A stretch of DNA of 7,258 nucleotides from an uncultured Collinsella sp. (GTDB lineage Bacteria > Actinomycetota > Coriobacteriia > Coriobacteriales > Coriobacteriaceae): positions 1 through 7,258 of the forward strand of contig URTB01000068.1 in assembly GCA_900550595.1 (NCBI GenBank), given 5' to 3'. The notes under the pieces are model-generated. The model worked only from the letters and a program-made list of their open reading frames with translations, did not search any database and had not been told where the DNA came from. Made by a program: the position numbers and the translations under genes. Below are positions 1-5,982 of this stretch, piece after piece. Every line of letters begins with the position of its first letter. Position 1 is the first letter of the stretch.

Positions 1-737
1 TCGAGGAGTACGTCTGCGAGCACCTGGGCCTGGTTCACGACCCGCTGTCCACGCAGGTTATTAGCCGCGATCATCACGCCTACCTCGCCGGCGTTCTCGC
101 CACCACCGCGGCCACCTGTGAGCGCATCGCTACCGAGGTTCGCAATCTGCAGAAGACCGATACACTCGAGGCCGAGGAACCGTTCCGTAAGGGTCAAAAG
201 GGCAGCTCCGCCATGCCGCACAAGCGCAACCCCATCACCATGGAGAAGGTCTGCGGCCTGTCGCGCGTCGTGAAGGCCAACGCGCAGGTTGCCTTCGACA
301 ACGTCGCCCTGTGGCACGAGCGTGACATTTCGCACTCCTCTGCCGAGCGCGTCGCCCAGGCCGACAGCTTCATCGCCCTCGACCACATGTTCCAGTGCCT
401 CATTCGCGTTATCGACGGCCTGCAGCTGTACCCTGCCCGCATGATGGCCAACCTCAATAAGACCCGCGGCCTCATCTTCTCCTCCAAGGTGCTGCTGGCC
501 CTCGTCGATACGGGCATCACCCGCGAGGACGCGTACGCCATTGTGCAAGAGAACGCCATGGCAACCTGGCACGAGGTACAGGATTGTGTCTCCGGTCCCA
601 CCTTTAAGGAGCGTCTCGAGGCCGATCCGCGCTGCACCGTCAGCCAGGAGAAGCTCGATGAGATCTTTGATCCGTGGGACTTCCTCACCCGCATCGATAC
701 GGTCTTCGACCGCCTGGAGCAGCTGAGCTTCGAGTAG
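1..737 (+). CDS. purB: Adenylosuccinate lyase, C-terminal part (5' end outside the window)
   Basis: Adenylosuccinate lyase is a cytoplasmic purine-synthesis enzyme. It releases fumarate from SAICAR to give AICAR and from adenylosuccinate to give AMP. The first complete codon is at 3, and 244 residues are visible before the TAG at 735-737. The fumarase/aspartase superfamily signature GSSAMPHKRNP lies at about visible residues 67-77 (nt 201-233). This is the flexible catalytic loop that carries the conserved serine pair. A second conserved block, ERDISHSSAER, follows about 35 residues later. The preceding segment (STQVISRDHHAYL, then EEPFRKGQKGS) matches the Bacillus/Thermotoga-type enzyme of about 430 residues rather than the longer E. 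coli type. The N-terminal half, with the upstream catalytic histidine region, is outside the window. The reading frame is intact. An intrinsic terminator follows 43 nt after the stop, so this gene ends its transcription unit. Confidence 0.96.
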   Translation, partial: EEYVCEHLGLVHDPLSTQVISRDHHAYLAGVLATTAATCERIATEVRNLQKTDTLEAEEPFRKGQKGSSAMPHKRNPITMEKVCGLSRVVKANAQVAFDNVALWHERDISHSSAERVAQADSFIALDHMFQCLIRVIDGLQLYPARMMANLNKTRGLIFSSKVLLALVDTGITREDAYAIVQENAMATWHEVQDCVSGPTFKERLEADPRCTVSQEKLDEIFDPWDFLTRIDTVFDRLEQLSFE

Positions 738-780
738 GGTTAACCTAATTCGACTGCTTGCGGATGCATTTCAACCTTTG

Positions 781-813
781 GCGCCTTGCCCATCTTGGGT
801 GAGGCGCTTTTTT
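781..813 (+). terminator. Intrinsic terminator after purB
   Basis: GCGCCT (781-786) pairs with AGGCGC (802-807). A TG/TG mismatch follows, then CCCA pairs with TGGG around a TCT loop. Six T residues (808-813) follow directly, giving the classic stem plus U-tract of a rho-independent terminator. It lies in the 138-nt gap between purB and the next gene and argues that the two are transcribed separately. Confidence 0.9.
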
Positions 814-833
814 ATCGCCGCATCAGCCCCGGG

Positions 834-841
834 TATACAAT
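834..841 (+). promoter_or_regulatory. Candidate -10 element for the binding-protein/diguanylate cyclase operon
   Basis: The stretch TATACAAT contains TACAAT, a 5/6 match to TATAAT. It lies after the purB terminator and about 35 nt before the preferred GTG start. No good -35 hexamer is visible at the usual spacing: TTTATC at 811-816 overlaps the terminator T-tract and matches the consensus poorly. The position fits a short leader, but the element is only a candidate. Confidence 0.35.
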
Positions 842-864
842 GAAATCCGGCTGCCGTTTCGATG

Positions 865-872
865 AAGGGAGG
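865..872 (+). promoter_or_regulatory. Shine-Dalgarno sequence that decides the GTG start at 876
   Basis: AAGGGAGG is a strong purine-rich match to the anti-Shine-Dalgarno sequence. It ends 3 nt before GTG 876, which is close, though the AAGGG part alone gives a more usual spacing of 6. Alternative in-frame starts are worse: TTG 786 is inside the terminator stem, and ATG 840 overlaps the candidate -10 element and lacks a ribosome binding site. Confidence 0.6.
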
Positions 873-875
873 CTT

Positions 876-1712
876 GTGCCCGGACGTATCAAGCGAGCCG
901 CCATCGTCTCGTTTGCGCTCATGCTCCTTGTTGCCGCCTGTGCGGGCGCCCTGACGCATACCGTTCGAAGCAGTTCTTCCTCCTCGTATGAAGCCGACAA
1001 AGATCTCCCGGTACTCAAAATCGGCGTTACGGATAACGACCCCTATGTGTATGTCGATACCACGGGCGATTACGCCGGCATCGATATCGACATCGCCCGC
1101 GAGGCCTGCAAGCGTGCGGGGATTAAGCCACAGTTTGTCGATATTGACTGGAACGATCGCGACCGGCTGCTCAAAAACGGTGATATCGATTGCCTGTGGT
1201 GTGATTATTCTCCTTGTTATCGCGAGGATAAGTATTACTGGACCGAGCCGTATCTAACCGTGACGGTCTCGGTTGCCGCCAAGAAAACGAGTGGTATCAA
1301 GTCCTTGGCGCATCTCGATGGAAGCAAAACCATCGCGGTGATTGCGGGCTCGGTGAGCGAACGCCGATTGCTCGCAGGGGATCTGGAAATCTCGCCGGAC
1401 GTGCAAATCAAATCGTATGGTTCTGCCGAGCTCTGCAAAGCCGCCCTCGCCAAAGGGTATGTCGACTGTTGGATGGCGGACGTTCAGCCGCTTGACCGAC
1501 TTGTCGCCCAGTATCCCGGCCTTTACCGCGTGTTCGCCGACAACATTATGACGGTCGATCTGGGCGTCGCGTTTGATGACAGCTATGAAGGACCGATCGT
1601 AAAGGATCTCAATACTGCATTGTTTGCCATGGATCGAGATAGCACGATTGACCGTATTGTGGGCAATTACAAGACAGGAGCGACGACAGGCGGGCAAGGA
1701 GCAAATCCATGA
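876..1712 (+). CDS. Extracytoplasmic solute-binding lipoprotein, SBP_bac_3 (amino-acid type) family
   Basis: This is a 278-residue protein from the GTG at 876. The N-terminus (PGRIKR, then a hydrophobic stretch at residues 8-21) is a lipoprotein signal peptide ending in the lipobox VAAC, with the acylated cysteine at 22. A six-serine linker (32-37) tethers the domain to the membrane. The fold follows the family 3 periplasmic binding protein pattern: LKIGVTDNDPYVY near 47-59, GIDIDIAREA near 68-77 in place of the usual GFDVDLA, then GDIDCLW and a TEPYL motif. Such proteins bind polar amino acids or related small ligands. The ligand cannot be read from the sequence. The domain is unusually rich in cysteine (for example 78, 106, 109 and 114). 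No transporter permease or ATPase gene is adjacent. Instead the stop overlaps the start of a membrane diguanylate cyclase (ATGA), which suggests a sensing role. A role as a transport component for an importer encoded elsewhere is the alternative. Confidence 0.88.
   Translation: MPGRIKRAAIVSFALMLLVAACAGALTHTVRSSSSSSYEADKDLPVLKIGVTDNDPYVYVDTTGDYAGIDIDIAREACKRAGIKPQFVDIDWNDRDRLLKNGDIDCLWCDYSPCYREDKYYWTEPYLTVTVSVAAKKTSGIKSLAHLDGSKTIAVIAGSVSERRLLAGDLEISPDVQIKSYGSAELCKAALAKGYVDCWMADVQPLDRLVAQYPGLYRVFADNIMTVDLGVAFDDSYEGPIVKDLNTALFAMDRDSTIDRIVGNYKTGATTGGQGANP
1696..1701 (+). promoter_or_regulatory. Shine-Dalgarno sequence of the diguanylate cyclase gene, inside the upstream gene
   Basis: AAGGAG lies 7 nt before ATG 1709, within the last codons of the binding-protein gene. 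The near-consensus sequence and ideal spacing fix the start and allow independent initiation in addition to coupling through the ATGA overlap. Confidence 0.8.
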
Positions 1713-3508
1713 CAAATGATGAGCACCGCTTGCGTCGAAAGACTCTGACCGTCATAGCTGTCGGCGTTATTGTCAGCGCTGTCTTGTTAGGCCTGTTGTA
1801 TACGGTTGGAACCCATCGCTGCCTCGAAAAAACGCTTGGGTTTGGCCAAGAAACCATGGTGTTTTTAGAAAACGCTTGCGAAAAATATGACCGCTACGAA
1901 CAGGGGAGAAAAGCCGAGGAGACGCACGATTTGCTCGCCGCGGTCGAATCGTTTGCGACGTTCCTGTCCTCTGATCGCGTTGAGGTTAACAACGACCTTA
2001 TCGAGCAATTTGTCCATGCCGAGAACCTTTCGGGGTTGATGGTCATGGACTCCGATGGCCATATGGCTGCCCACTACGACATCGATGGTCGCGATCCGCT
2101 CATGTTGTGGCGAGAGGAGCTGGCCTGTTCGCCGGTCGCATCGATGTATCAAGGTTCCAAAGTGACCTACTCAACTGTCGTTGAGCGCCGTGGTGTCGTT
2201 TTTGCCGTCTGTGCTGTCCCGTATGGCGACGGCGTTGCCCTGGCATACCGGTCACTTGTTTCCGATGCGGTGGACGACTATTCATATGCCATAGCCGACG
2301 TGCTTTCGAACAGCACCTTCCACCAGGGCCCCACGGTGCTTGTTATGGAGGATGCGAAGATTGTCTCATCCAACAGTGCCGATGCTGACATGTCGCTCGC
2401 CCGACTCCTCACCAGTGCAGGGGTTGAGTGGAAAGACGACGACCTGACGCCCATCGAATATCGAGGAGACAAATGGTACGCCGTGCGTGCGGCATATAAG
2501 GACTACCGCCTGTTTGCGCTATATCCCAAATCTGAGGTCATGTCTGACAGGATTTCATTTGTCGCCGTCGGCGTCTTGGTATGCCTTGCGTTTTGGGTCG
2601 TGGTACTGTTGGCTCGAAATATCGTTGACCACCGTAATTTGGTCGAAAAGGATAAACAGCTCGGCATTATCAATGCCATAAGCGCCATCTACGATTCGAC
2701 CTTCCTTTTGCATCTCGACACCCTCGAGATCGAGGGAATCAATATGTCGCCGGCGATAGCGAAGATATTTGCCGAGCACAACGAGGCATATGACTTTATG
2801 GACACGGTCTGCCGGGATATCGTGAGCCCCGAAAGCCGCGACGCGGTTGTGGGACTCGTAGATATAAATACGCTTCGTGAACGTATGGAGGGCGTACCGT
2901 ACTTGGCTGCCGAGGTGCGAGATTGTCGAGGTGCTTGGTACTCGCTACAGGTTGTCCCCCAGCATCGCGATGAGCAAGGTCGGTTGGAGTCGGTCGTCGT
3001 GGCGACGCACAACATATCGATGGTCAAGCATGCCGAGGAGCTGTCATACCAAGATAAACTGACGGGGCTTCGCAACCGCAACTATCTTGAATCGCGCGGA
3101 GATAGCCTGGTAAACGAGGGCTTGCCAGTGAGCGTGATTATGGTGGACTGCAATTATCTCAAGCGGACCAACGACATCTATGGTCACGAGATGGGGGATG
3201 AACTGCTGCGACGGACGGCGTCCGTGCTGCGACGGGTGGCTGGTGCGGATTACCTGCCGATGCGCGTTGGCGGCGACGAGTTTTTGCTGGTCTGCCCCCA
3301 TACTGACAACGAGTCTGCGCTTGGGCTGGAACAGGATCTTCGTCTCGGTCTTGCCGCGGTAAGCGATGAGGCCCTGACGGTCAGCGCATCGATTGGCGTG
3401 GCGACCGTCGAGACGGCTGGAAATACGCTGGCCGATGTATATCGCGTCGCTGACCACAATATGTATCGGGAGAAGCGCATGGTCCACGCACAGGGTGCGG
3501 ACTGCTAA
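1709..3508 (+). CDS. Membrane diguanylate cyclase with extracytoplasmic Cache-like sensor, PAS-like and GGDEF domains
   Basis: This 599-residue inner-membrane protein is predicted to make c-di-GMP from two GTP. TM1 is at about 13-32. An extracytoplasmic region of about 250 residues (33-281) has the alternating strand pattern of a Cache-type sensor (for example GLMVMDSDG near 109-117 and TVLVMEDAKIVSS near 209-221). TM2 is at about 282-304. A short coiled linker and a PAS-like region (about 318-440) follow, then the GGDEF domain (about 445-590). The domain opens with DKLTGLRNR (449-457) and has an intact GGDEF active-site loop at 521-525. Asp480 (metal), Lys485, Asn488 and Asp497 match the catalytic and GTP-binding positions of PleD. 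The position of the second Asp in the signature helix is Asn482. No RxxD product-inhibition site precedes GGDEF. The gene overlaps the upstream binding-lipoprotein gene by 4 nt, so that protein may be its ligand-sensing partner. Cyclase activity is likely. The sensor fold assignment is inference. Confidence 0.92.
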   Translation: MTNDEHRLRRKTLTVIAVGVIVSAVLLGLLYTVGTHRCLEKTLGFGQETMVFLENACEKYDRYEQGRKAEETHDLLAAVESFATFLSSDRVEVNNDLIEQFVHAENLSGLMVMDSDGHMAAHYDIDGRDPLMLWREELACSPVASMYQGSKVTYSTVVERRGVVFAVCAVPYGDGVALAYRSLVSDAVDDYSYAIADVLSNSTFHQGPTVLVMEDAKIVSSNSADADMSLARLLTSAGVEWKDDDLTPIEYRGDKWYAVRAAYKDYRLFALYPKSEVMSDRISFVAVGVLVCLAFWVVVLLARNIVDHRNLVEKDKQLGIINAISAIYDSTFLLHLDTLEIEGINMSPAIAKIFAEHNEAYDFMDTVCRDIVSPESRDAVVGLVDINTLRERMEGVPYLAAEVRDCRGAWYSLQVVPQHRDEQGRLESVVVATHNISMVKHAEELSYQDKLTGLRNRNYLESRGDSLVNEGLPVSVIMVDCNYLKRTNDIYGHEMGDELLRRTASVLRRVAGADYLPMRVGGDEFLLVCPHTDNESALGLEQDLRLGLAAVSDEALTVSASIGVATVETAGNTLADVYRVADHNMYREKRMVHAQGADC

Positions 3509-3525
3509 TCTTGCCCCCACCAGTC

Positions 3526-3556
3526 CAAGCATCGTAGGATGTTGAATCGGTGCTTG
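3526..3556 (+). repeat. Inverted repeat in the intergenic region after the diguanylate cyclase gene
   Basis: CAAGCATCG (3526-3534) pairs with CGGTGCTTG (3548-3556), giving nine base pairs with one G-T wobble around a 13-nt loop. No T-tract follows, so it is not a standard intrinsic terminator. It could be a weak terminator, an mRNA 3'-end stabiliser, or an operator for the downstream gene, whose candidate -10 element lies 25 nt further on. Confidence 0.5.
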
Positions 3557-3580
3557 CGATAATAAGTCGGCCCAGGCGGG

Positions 3581-3586
3581 GATAAT
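3581..3586 (+). promoter_or_regulatory. Candidate -10 element for the TSCPD gene
   Basis: GATAAT is a 5/6 match to TATAAT, about 36 nt before the ATG at 3622. The same GATAATA heptamer also occurs at 3558-3564, 23 bp upstream. TTGCGA at 3554-3559 resembles a -35 element, but the spacing of 21 bp is too long. The call is therefore weak. Confidence 0.35.
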
Positions 3587-3621
3587 AGACGTCTGAAATT
3601 TCTTTCTGAGAGGGGATCTCA

Positions 3622-3885
3622 ATGATTAGTTTTGACTACAAGCCTCAGGGTGTATGCTCTCGCAATATCCACCTCAATCTTTCCGATGACGGCAGCAAGG
3701 TGCTGGGCGTCGAGTTTACCGGCGGCTGCGACGGCAATCTCAAGGCCATCTCCAGGCTGGTCGAGGGCGCTCCCGCCGACCGCGTGATCGAGGTTCTCGC
3801 CGGTAATACCTGCGGTATGAAAAAGACCTCTTGCGCCGATCAGCTTACGCGCGCTATCGAGGCCGCTCGCGCCGAGATCGCCTAA
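3622..3885 (+). CDS. Small TSCPD-domain protein (TIGR03905-like)
   Basis: This is an 87-residue, predicted cytoplasmic protein. It resembles the stand-alone TSCPD family, a small domain also found at the C-terminus of some adenosylcobalamin-dependent ribonucleotide reductases. It begins at an ATG preceded by a GAGAGGGG Shine-Dalgarno sequence about 6 nt away. The family pattern is visible: an aromatic/basic start (MISFDYKPQGVCS), the GGCDGNLKAIS core near 34-44, NTCG near 62-65 and TSCADQL near 69-75. In the last motif the signature proline is replaced by alanine. Four cysteines (12, 36, 64, 71) sit at positions suited to binding a metal or forming a redox pair, but no function has been established for the stand-alone family. 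Its stop overlaps the next start in TAATG, so the two genes are probably translated from one mRNA. Confidence 0.88.
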   Translation: MISFDYKPQGVCSRNIHLNLSDDGSKVLGVEFTGGCDGNLKAISRLVEGAPADRVIEVLAGNTCGMKKTSCADQLTRAIEAARAEIA

Positions 3886-5096
3886 TGGGTATCGCCGACC
3901 ACATCAAGAACGGAATATCGCGCCGCGGCTTTGTGCTCGGTGGAGCTGCCGCGGGCGCTGCCACGGTACTTGCCGGATGCTCGAAAAAAACGGGCACCAG
4001 CGACGATGCCGCCGGCGAGCCGCAGGTTATCAAAGATGACTCAAAAATCGTCTCGATTACGGATGAGTACGAGGCTGTCGAAATCGACCTCGAGCCTGCA
4101 GCTTCATGGACATTGCCTTTGGGTACGCTGCTGTATTACTGCGACGGTGATTACGCCGCGGCGATGATGGCGCCCGCATCGGCGCGGCATGCCAATACGC
4201 TCGGCATGCTCAACCTGGGCGACGGCTCACTCACGACGCTCGTCGAGGATCCCGTGGAAGGTGCGGGGTATTCGTTTTACGATGTCCGCGCCGGCGATGG
4301 CGTATTTGCTTGGGTCGAGATGAACTTTGCGAATGCATCATGGAAACTCTATGCGCAAAATACGGCAGGTGCGTCGCTTGTCGGCGATGTGGTCGAGCTC
4401 GACCGAGGCGGCAAGGACTACGACCCGCCGCTGTTTACGGCGTTCGAATCGTCCGTCATTTGGTACAAGATGCCTGCTGCAGGCGGCAATAAGACGAGTC
4501 ACGACTCGTATTGCTACCGCCGCTCGCTCGACGAGGCAAAGGCCGAGGCCATTTGGAAGTCAACGGGCCGCTTTGCATCCGCCCCGCGTGTGAGTGACGG
4601 CATCTTGACCATTTCCCCGCGTGTGCGCAACGACGAGGGCGTCTACTACGGCATGACGGCGATCGACCTGACGGACGGCAACAATACCAAGAGGGCTCAG
4701 CTGGTCCTTCCCTCATCGGTGTCTCCCTTCGAGGCCGTATATATGGGCGACACGTTTGTGTTCTCCATCGAGGCCACCTATAGCGGCGTGGGGAGCCTAG
4801 GCAACATGGGCACCTATATCGGTAACGAGAATGGGACGTTCCTATTCCTGTCGCGCGAGCCGCTTGCGTGTGCTGCCGGCAGAAAAGGCAAATATCTGGT
4901 TAAGGTTCAGGCATCGCATTTTCTGATCGATACCTCCGCCAAAACCTATGGTTCGCTGCTGTCGCCCGACCGCGCTCTCGAATATGGCGATTATCCAGCT
5001 ACGGCGGGTAAATCGAATACGTTTTTAACCTATGCCACGGTGCGTAATAGCCAAGGAATTCCCGAGACGGTTACCGCCCGCCTGTTCTCTCTTTAG
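3885..5096 (+). CDS. Tat-exported lipoprotein of unknown function
   Basis: This is a 403-residue protein from ATG 3885, the start that overlaps the previous stop codon. The N-terminus carries a twin-arginine signal (SRRGFVLGG, residues 12-20). An alanine/glycine-rich hydrophobic stretch follows, ending in the lipobox LAGC with the acylated cysteine at 32. It is therefore probably exported folded by the Tat system and anchored to the outer face of the membrane. The mature part is acidic and has no transmembrane segment. It shows short repeated blocks, each a hydrophobic strand, a turn and then a strand ending in aromatic residues (YCDGDYAAAMMAP, GDGVFAWVEM, ESSVIWYKM, GDTFVFSIEAT). These resemble the blades of a beta-propeller such as TolB/WD-like sensors, but no catalytic motif is recognisable. 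A longer in-frame TTG start at 3831 would bury the Tat motif and is disfavoured. Function is unknown. Pairing with the TSCPD gene is the only contextual clue. Confidence 0.85.
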   Translation: MGIADHIKNGISRRGFVLGGAAAGAATVLAGCSKKTGTSDDAAGEPQVIKDDSKIVSITDEYEAVEIDLEPAASWTLPLGTLLYYCDGDYAAAMMAPASARHANTLGMLNLGDGSLTTLVEDPVEGAGYSFYDVRAGDGVFAWVEMNFANASWKLYAQNTAGASLVGDVVELDRGGKDYDPPLFTAFESSVIWYKMPAAGGNKTSHDSYCYRRSLDEAKAEAIWKSTGRFASAPRVSDGILTISPRVRNDEGVYYGMTAIDLTDGNNTKRAQLVLPSSVSPFEAVYMGDTFVFSIEATYSGVGSLGNMGTYIGNENGTFLFLSREPLACAAGRKGKYLVKVQASHFLIDTSAKTYGSLLSPDRALEYGDYPATAGKSNTFLTYATVRNSQGIPETVTARLFSL

Positions 5097-5154
5097 CGCC
5101 GAGGGGTTAAAAGGGCGCCAACGGGGGAATAAACGCGTTGTAATTGTGAGTGCC

Positions 5155-5193
5155 GCCCGCCGAGCCGCCGCACTGTAGCGGTGCTCGGCGGGC
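5155..5193 (+). repeat. Strong GC-rich hairpin upstream of the two-component operon
   Basis: GCCCGCCGAGC (5155-5165) pairs perfectly with GCTCGGCGGGC (5183-5193). Inside, CCGC (5168-5171) pairs with GCGG (5178-5181) around the loop ACTGTA, with a 2-by-1 internal bulge between the stems. That gives 15 base pairs, nearly all G-C. No T-tract follows on either strand, so a standard intrinsic terminator is not supported. It may stop or protect the upstream lipoprotein transcript, or act on the response-regulator promoter or leader. Confidence 0.7.
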
Positions 5194-5203
5194 ATAGGTG
5201 CGT

Positions 5204-5209
5204 TAAAAT
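5204..5209 (+). promoter_or_regulatory. Weak candidate -10 element for the two-component operon
   Basis: TAAAAT is a 5/6 match to TATAAT and lies 40 nt before the ATG at 5249. The corresponding -35 position falls in the right arm of the GC-rich hairpin and does not match consensus. If real, the promoter probably needs an activator, possibly the response regulator itself. Confidence 0.25.
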
Positions 5210-5248
5210 GGGCTTGTTCTTAGCTAATTGAGACAGGGGGGCCGTGTT

Positions 5249-5971
5249 ATGGCTTCAGATGCAAAAAAGATTCTGCTGGTCGAGGACGAGAAGGCAATCC
5301 GTGACGCTGTCGCTGCCTATCTCGAGCGCGAGGGCTACTGGGTTGTTGGCGTCGGGGACGGCCAGTCTGCGATCGAGGAGTTCGAGAAGCACCAGTTCGA
5401 CCTGGTTGTGCTCGACCTTATGCTCCCCAAGATTCCCGGCGAGCGCGTTTGCCGCACCATTCGCGACACCTCGGATGTCCCCATCATTATGCTGACGGCC
5501 AAGGGCGAGATCGAGGATCGCATCATCGGCCTTGAGCTTGGTGCCGACGACTACCTGATTAAGCCGTTCTCGCCTCGCGAGCTCGTCGCCCGCGTCCGTG
5601 CCCTGTTCCGCCGTGCTCATCAGGCCGATGAGCCCGCCGTTGAGGTGCTCGACTTTGGCGATCTGGTCATCGATATCTCGGGCCACAAGATCTTGGTCGA
5701 GGACAAGGAAGTGGACCTGACTGCTTCCGAGTTTAAGCTGCTCACCACGCTTGCTCGCCATCCCGGTCGCGTCTATAACCGTATGGAGCTGGTCGAGAAG
5801 GTGCTCGGCTACGACTTTGAGGGTTATGAGCGCACCATCGACAGCCATGTGAAGAACCTTCGTGCCAAGCTGGGCGATGACCCCAAGAAGCCTAAGTGGC
5901 TCTACACCGTTCACGGCGTCGGCTATCGCTTTGAGGCTCCGGCCAAGACCGATAAGTCGGACGAGAAATAG
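5249..5971 (+). CDS. OmpR/PhoB-family response regulator
   Basis: This is a 240-residue cytoplasmic transcription factor that is phosphorylated by its partner kinase and binds DNA. The receiver domain spans about 6-120. It has the acidic pair Glu12-Asp13, phospho-acceptor Asp56 (VVLDLMLP), Thr83 (IIMLTAKGE), Tyr102 and Lys105 (DDYLIKPFSPREL), all the key residues of an active receiver. The winged-helix DNA-binding domain spans about 135-230. It has the typical DLTASEFKLL, the recognition-helix region RTIDSHVKNLRAKLG and the C-terminal hairpin YTVHGVGYRFE. The start at ATG 5249 is chosen because AGGGGGG (5235-5241) lies 7 nt upstream; the in-frame TTG at 5228 has no comparable site. The histidine kinase gene begins 11 nt after the stop, so the two form one operon. 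The regulated genes cannot be read from this window. Confidence 0.95.
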   Translation: MASDAKKILLVEDEKAIRDAVAAYLEREGYWVVGVGDGQSAIEEFEKHQFDLVVLDLMLPKIPGERVCRTIRDTSDVPIIMLTAKGEIEDRIIGLELGADDYLIKPFSPRELVARVRALFRRAHQADEPAVEVLDFGDLVIDISGHKILVEDKEVDLTASEFKLLTTLARHPGRVYNRMELVEKVLGYDFEGYERTIDSHVKNLRAKLGDDPKKPKWLYTVHGVGYRFEAPAKTDKSDEK

Positions 5972-5982
5972 GGAAATCACAT

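Noticed and set aside
786..875. Longer N-terminus for the binding lipoprotein, starting at TTG 786 or ATG 840
   Set aside because: TTG 786 is inside the purB terminator stem. ATG 840 overlaps a candidate -10 element, lacks a ribosome binding site and would put an odd charged extension before a normal signal peptide.
3044..3622. Minus-strand open frame of 192 codons opposite the GGDEF domain
   Set aside because: It is antisense to the conserved catalytic domain, has no family resemblance, and shows no convincing start context.
3831..3884. Upstream TTG start for the Tat lipoprotein
   Set aside because: It lies deep inside the TSCPD gene and would add 18 arginine-rich residues before a complete Tat signal. 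ATG 3885 fits the TAATG overlap.
5096..5118. Short dyad GCGCC/GGCGC just after the Tat lipoprotein stop as a terminator
   Set aside because: It has only five base pairs around a 13-nt loop and no T-tract, so it is too weak to call.
5228..5248. Upstream TTG start for the response regulator
   Set aside because: The strong AGGGGGG site lies between it and ATG 5249 at ideal spacing for the latter, and receiver domains normally start near the ATG.
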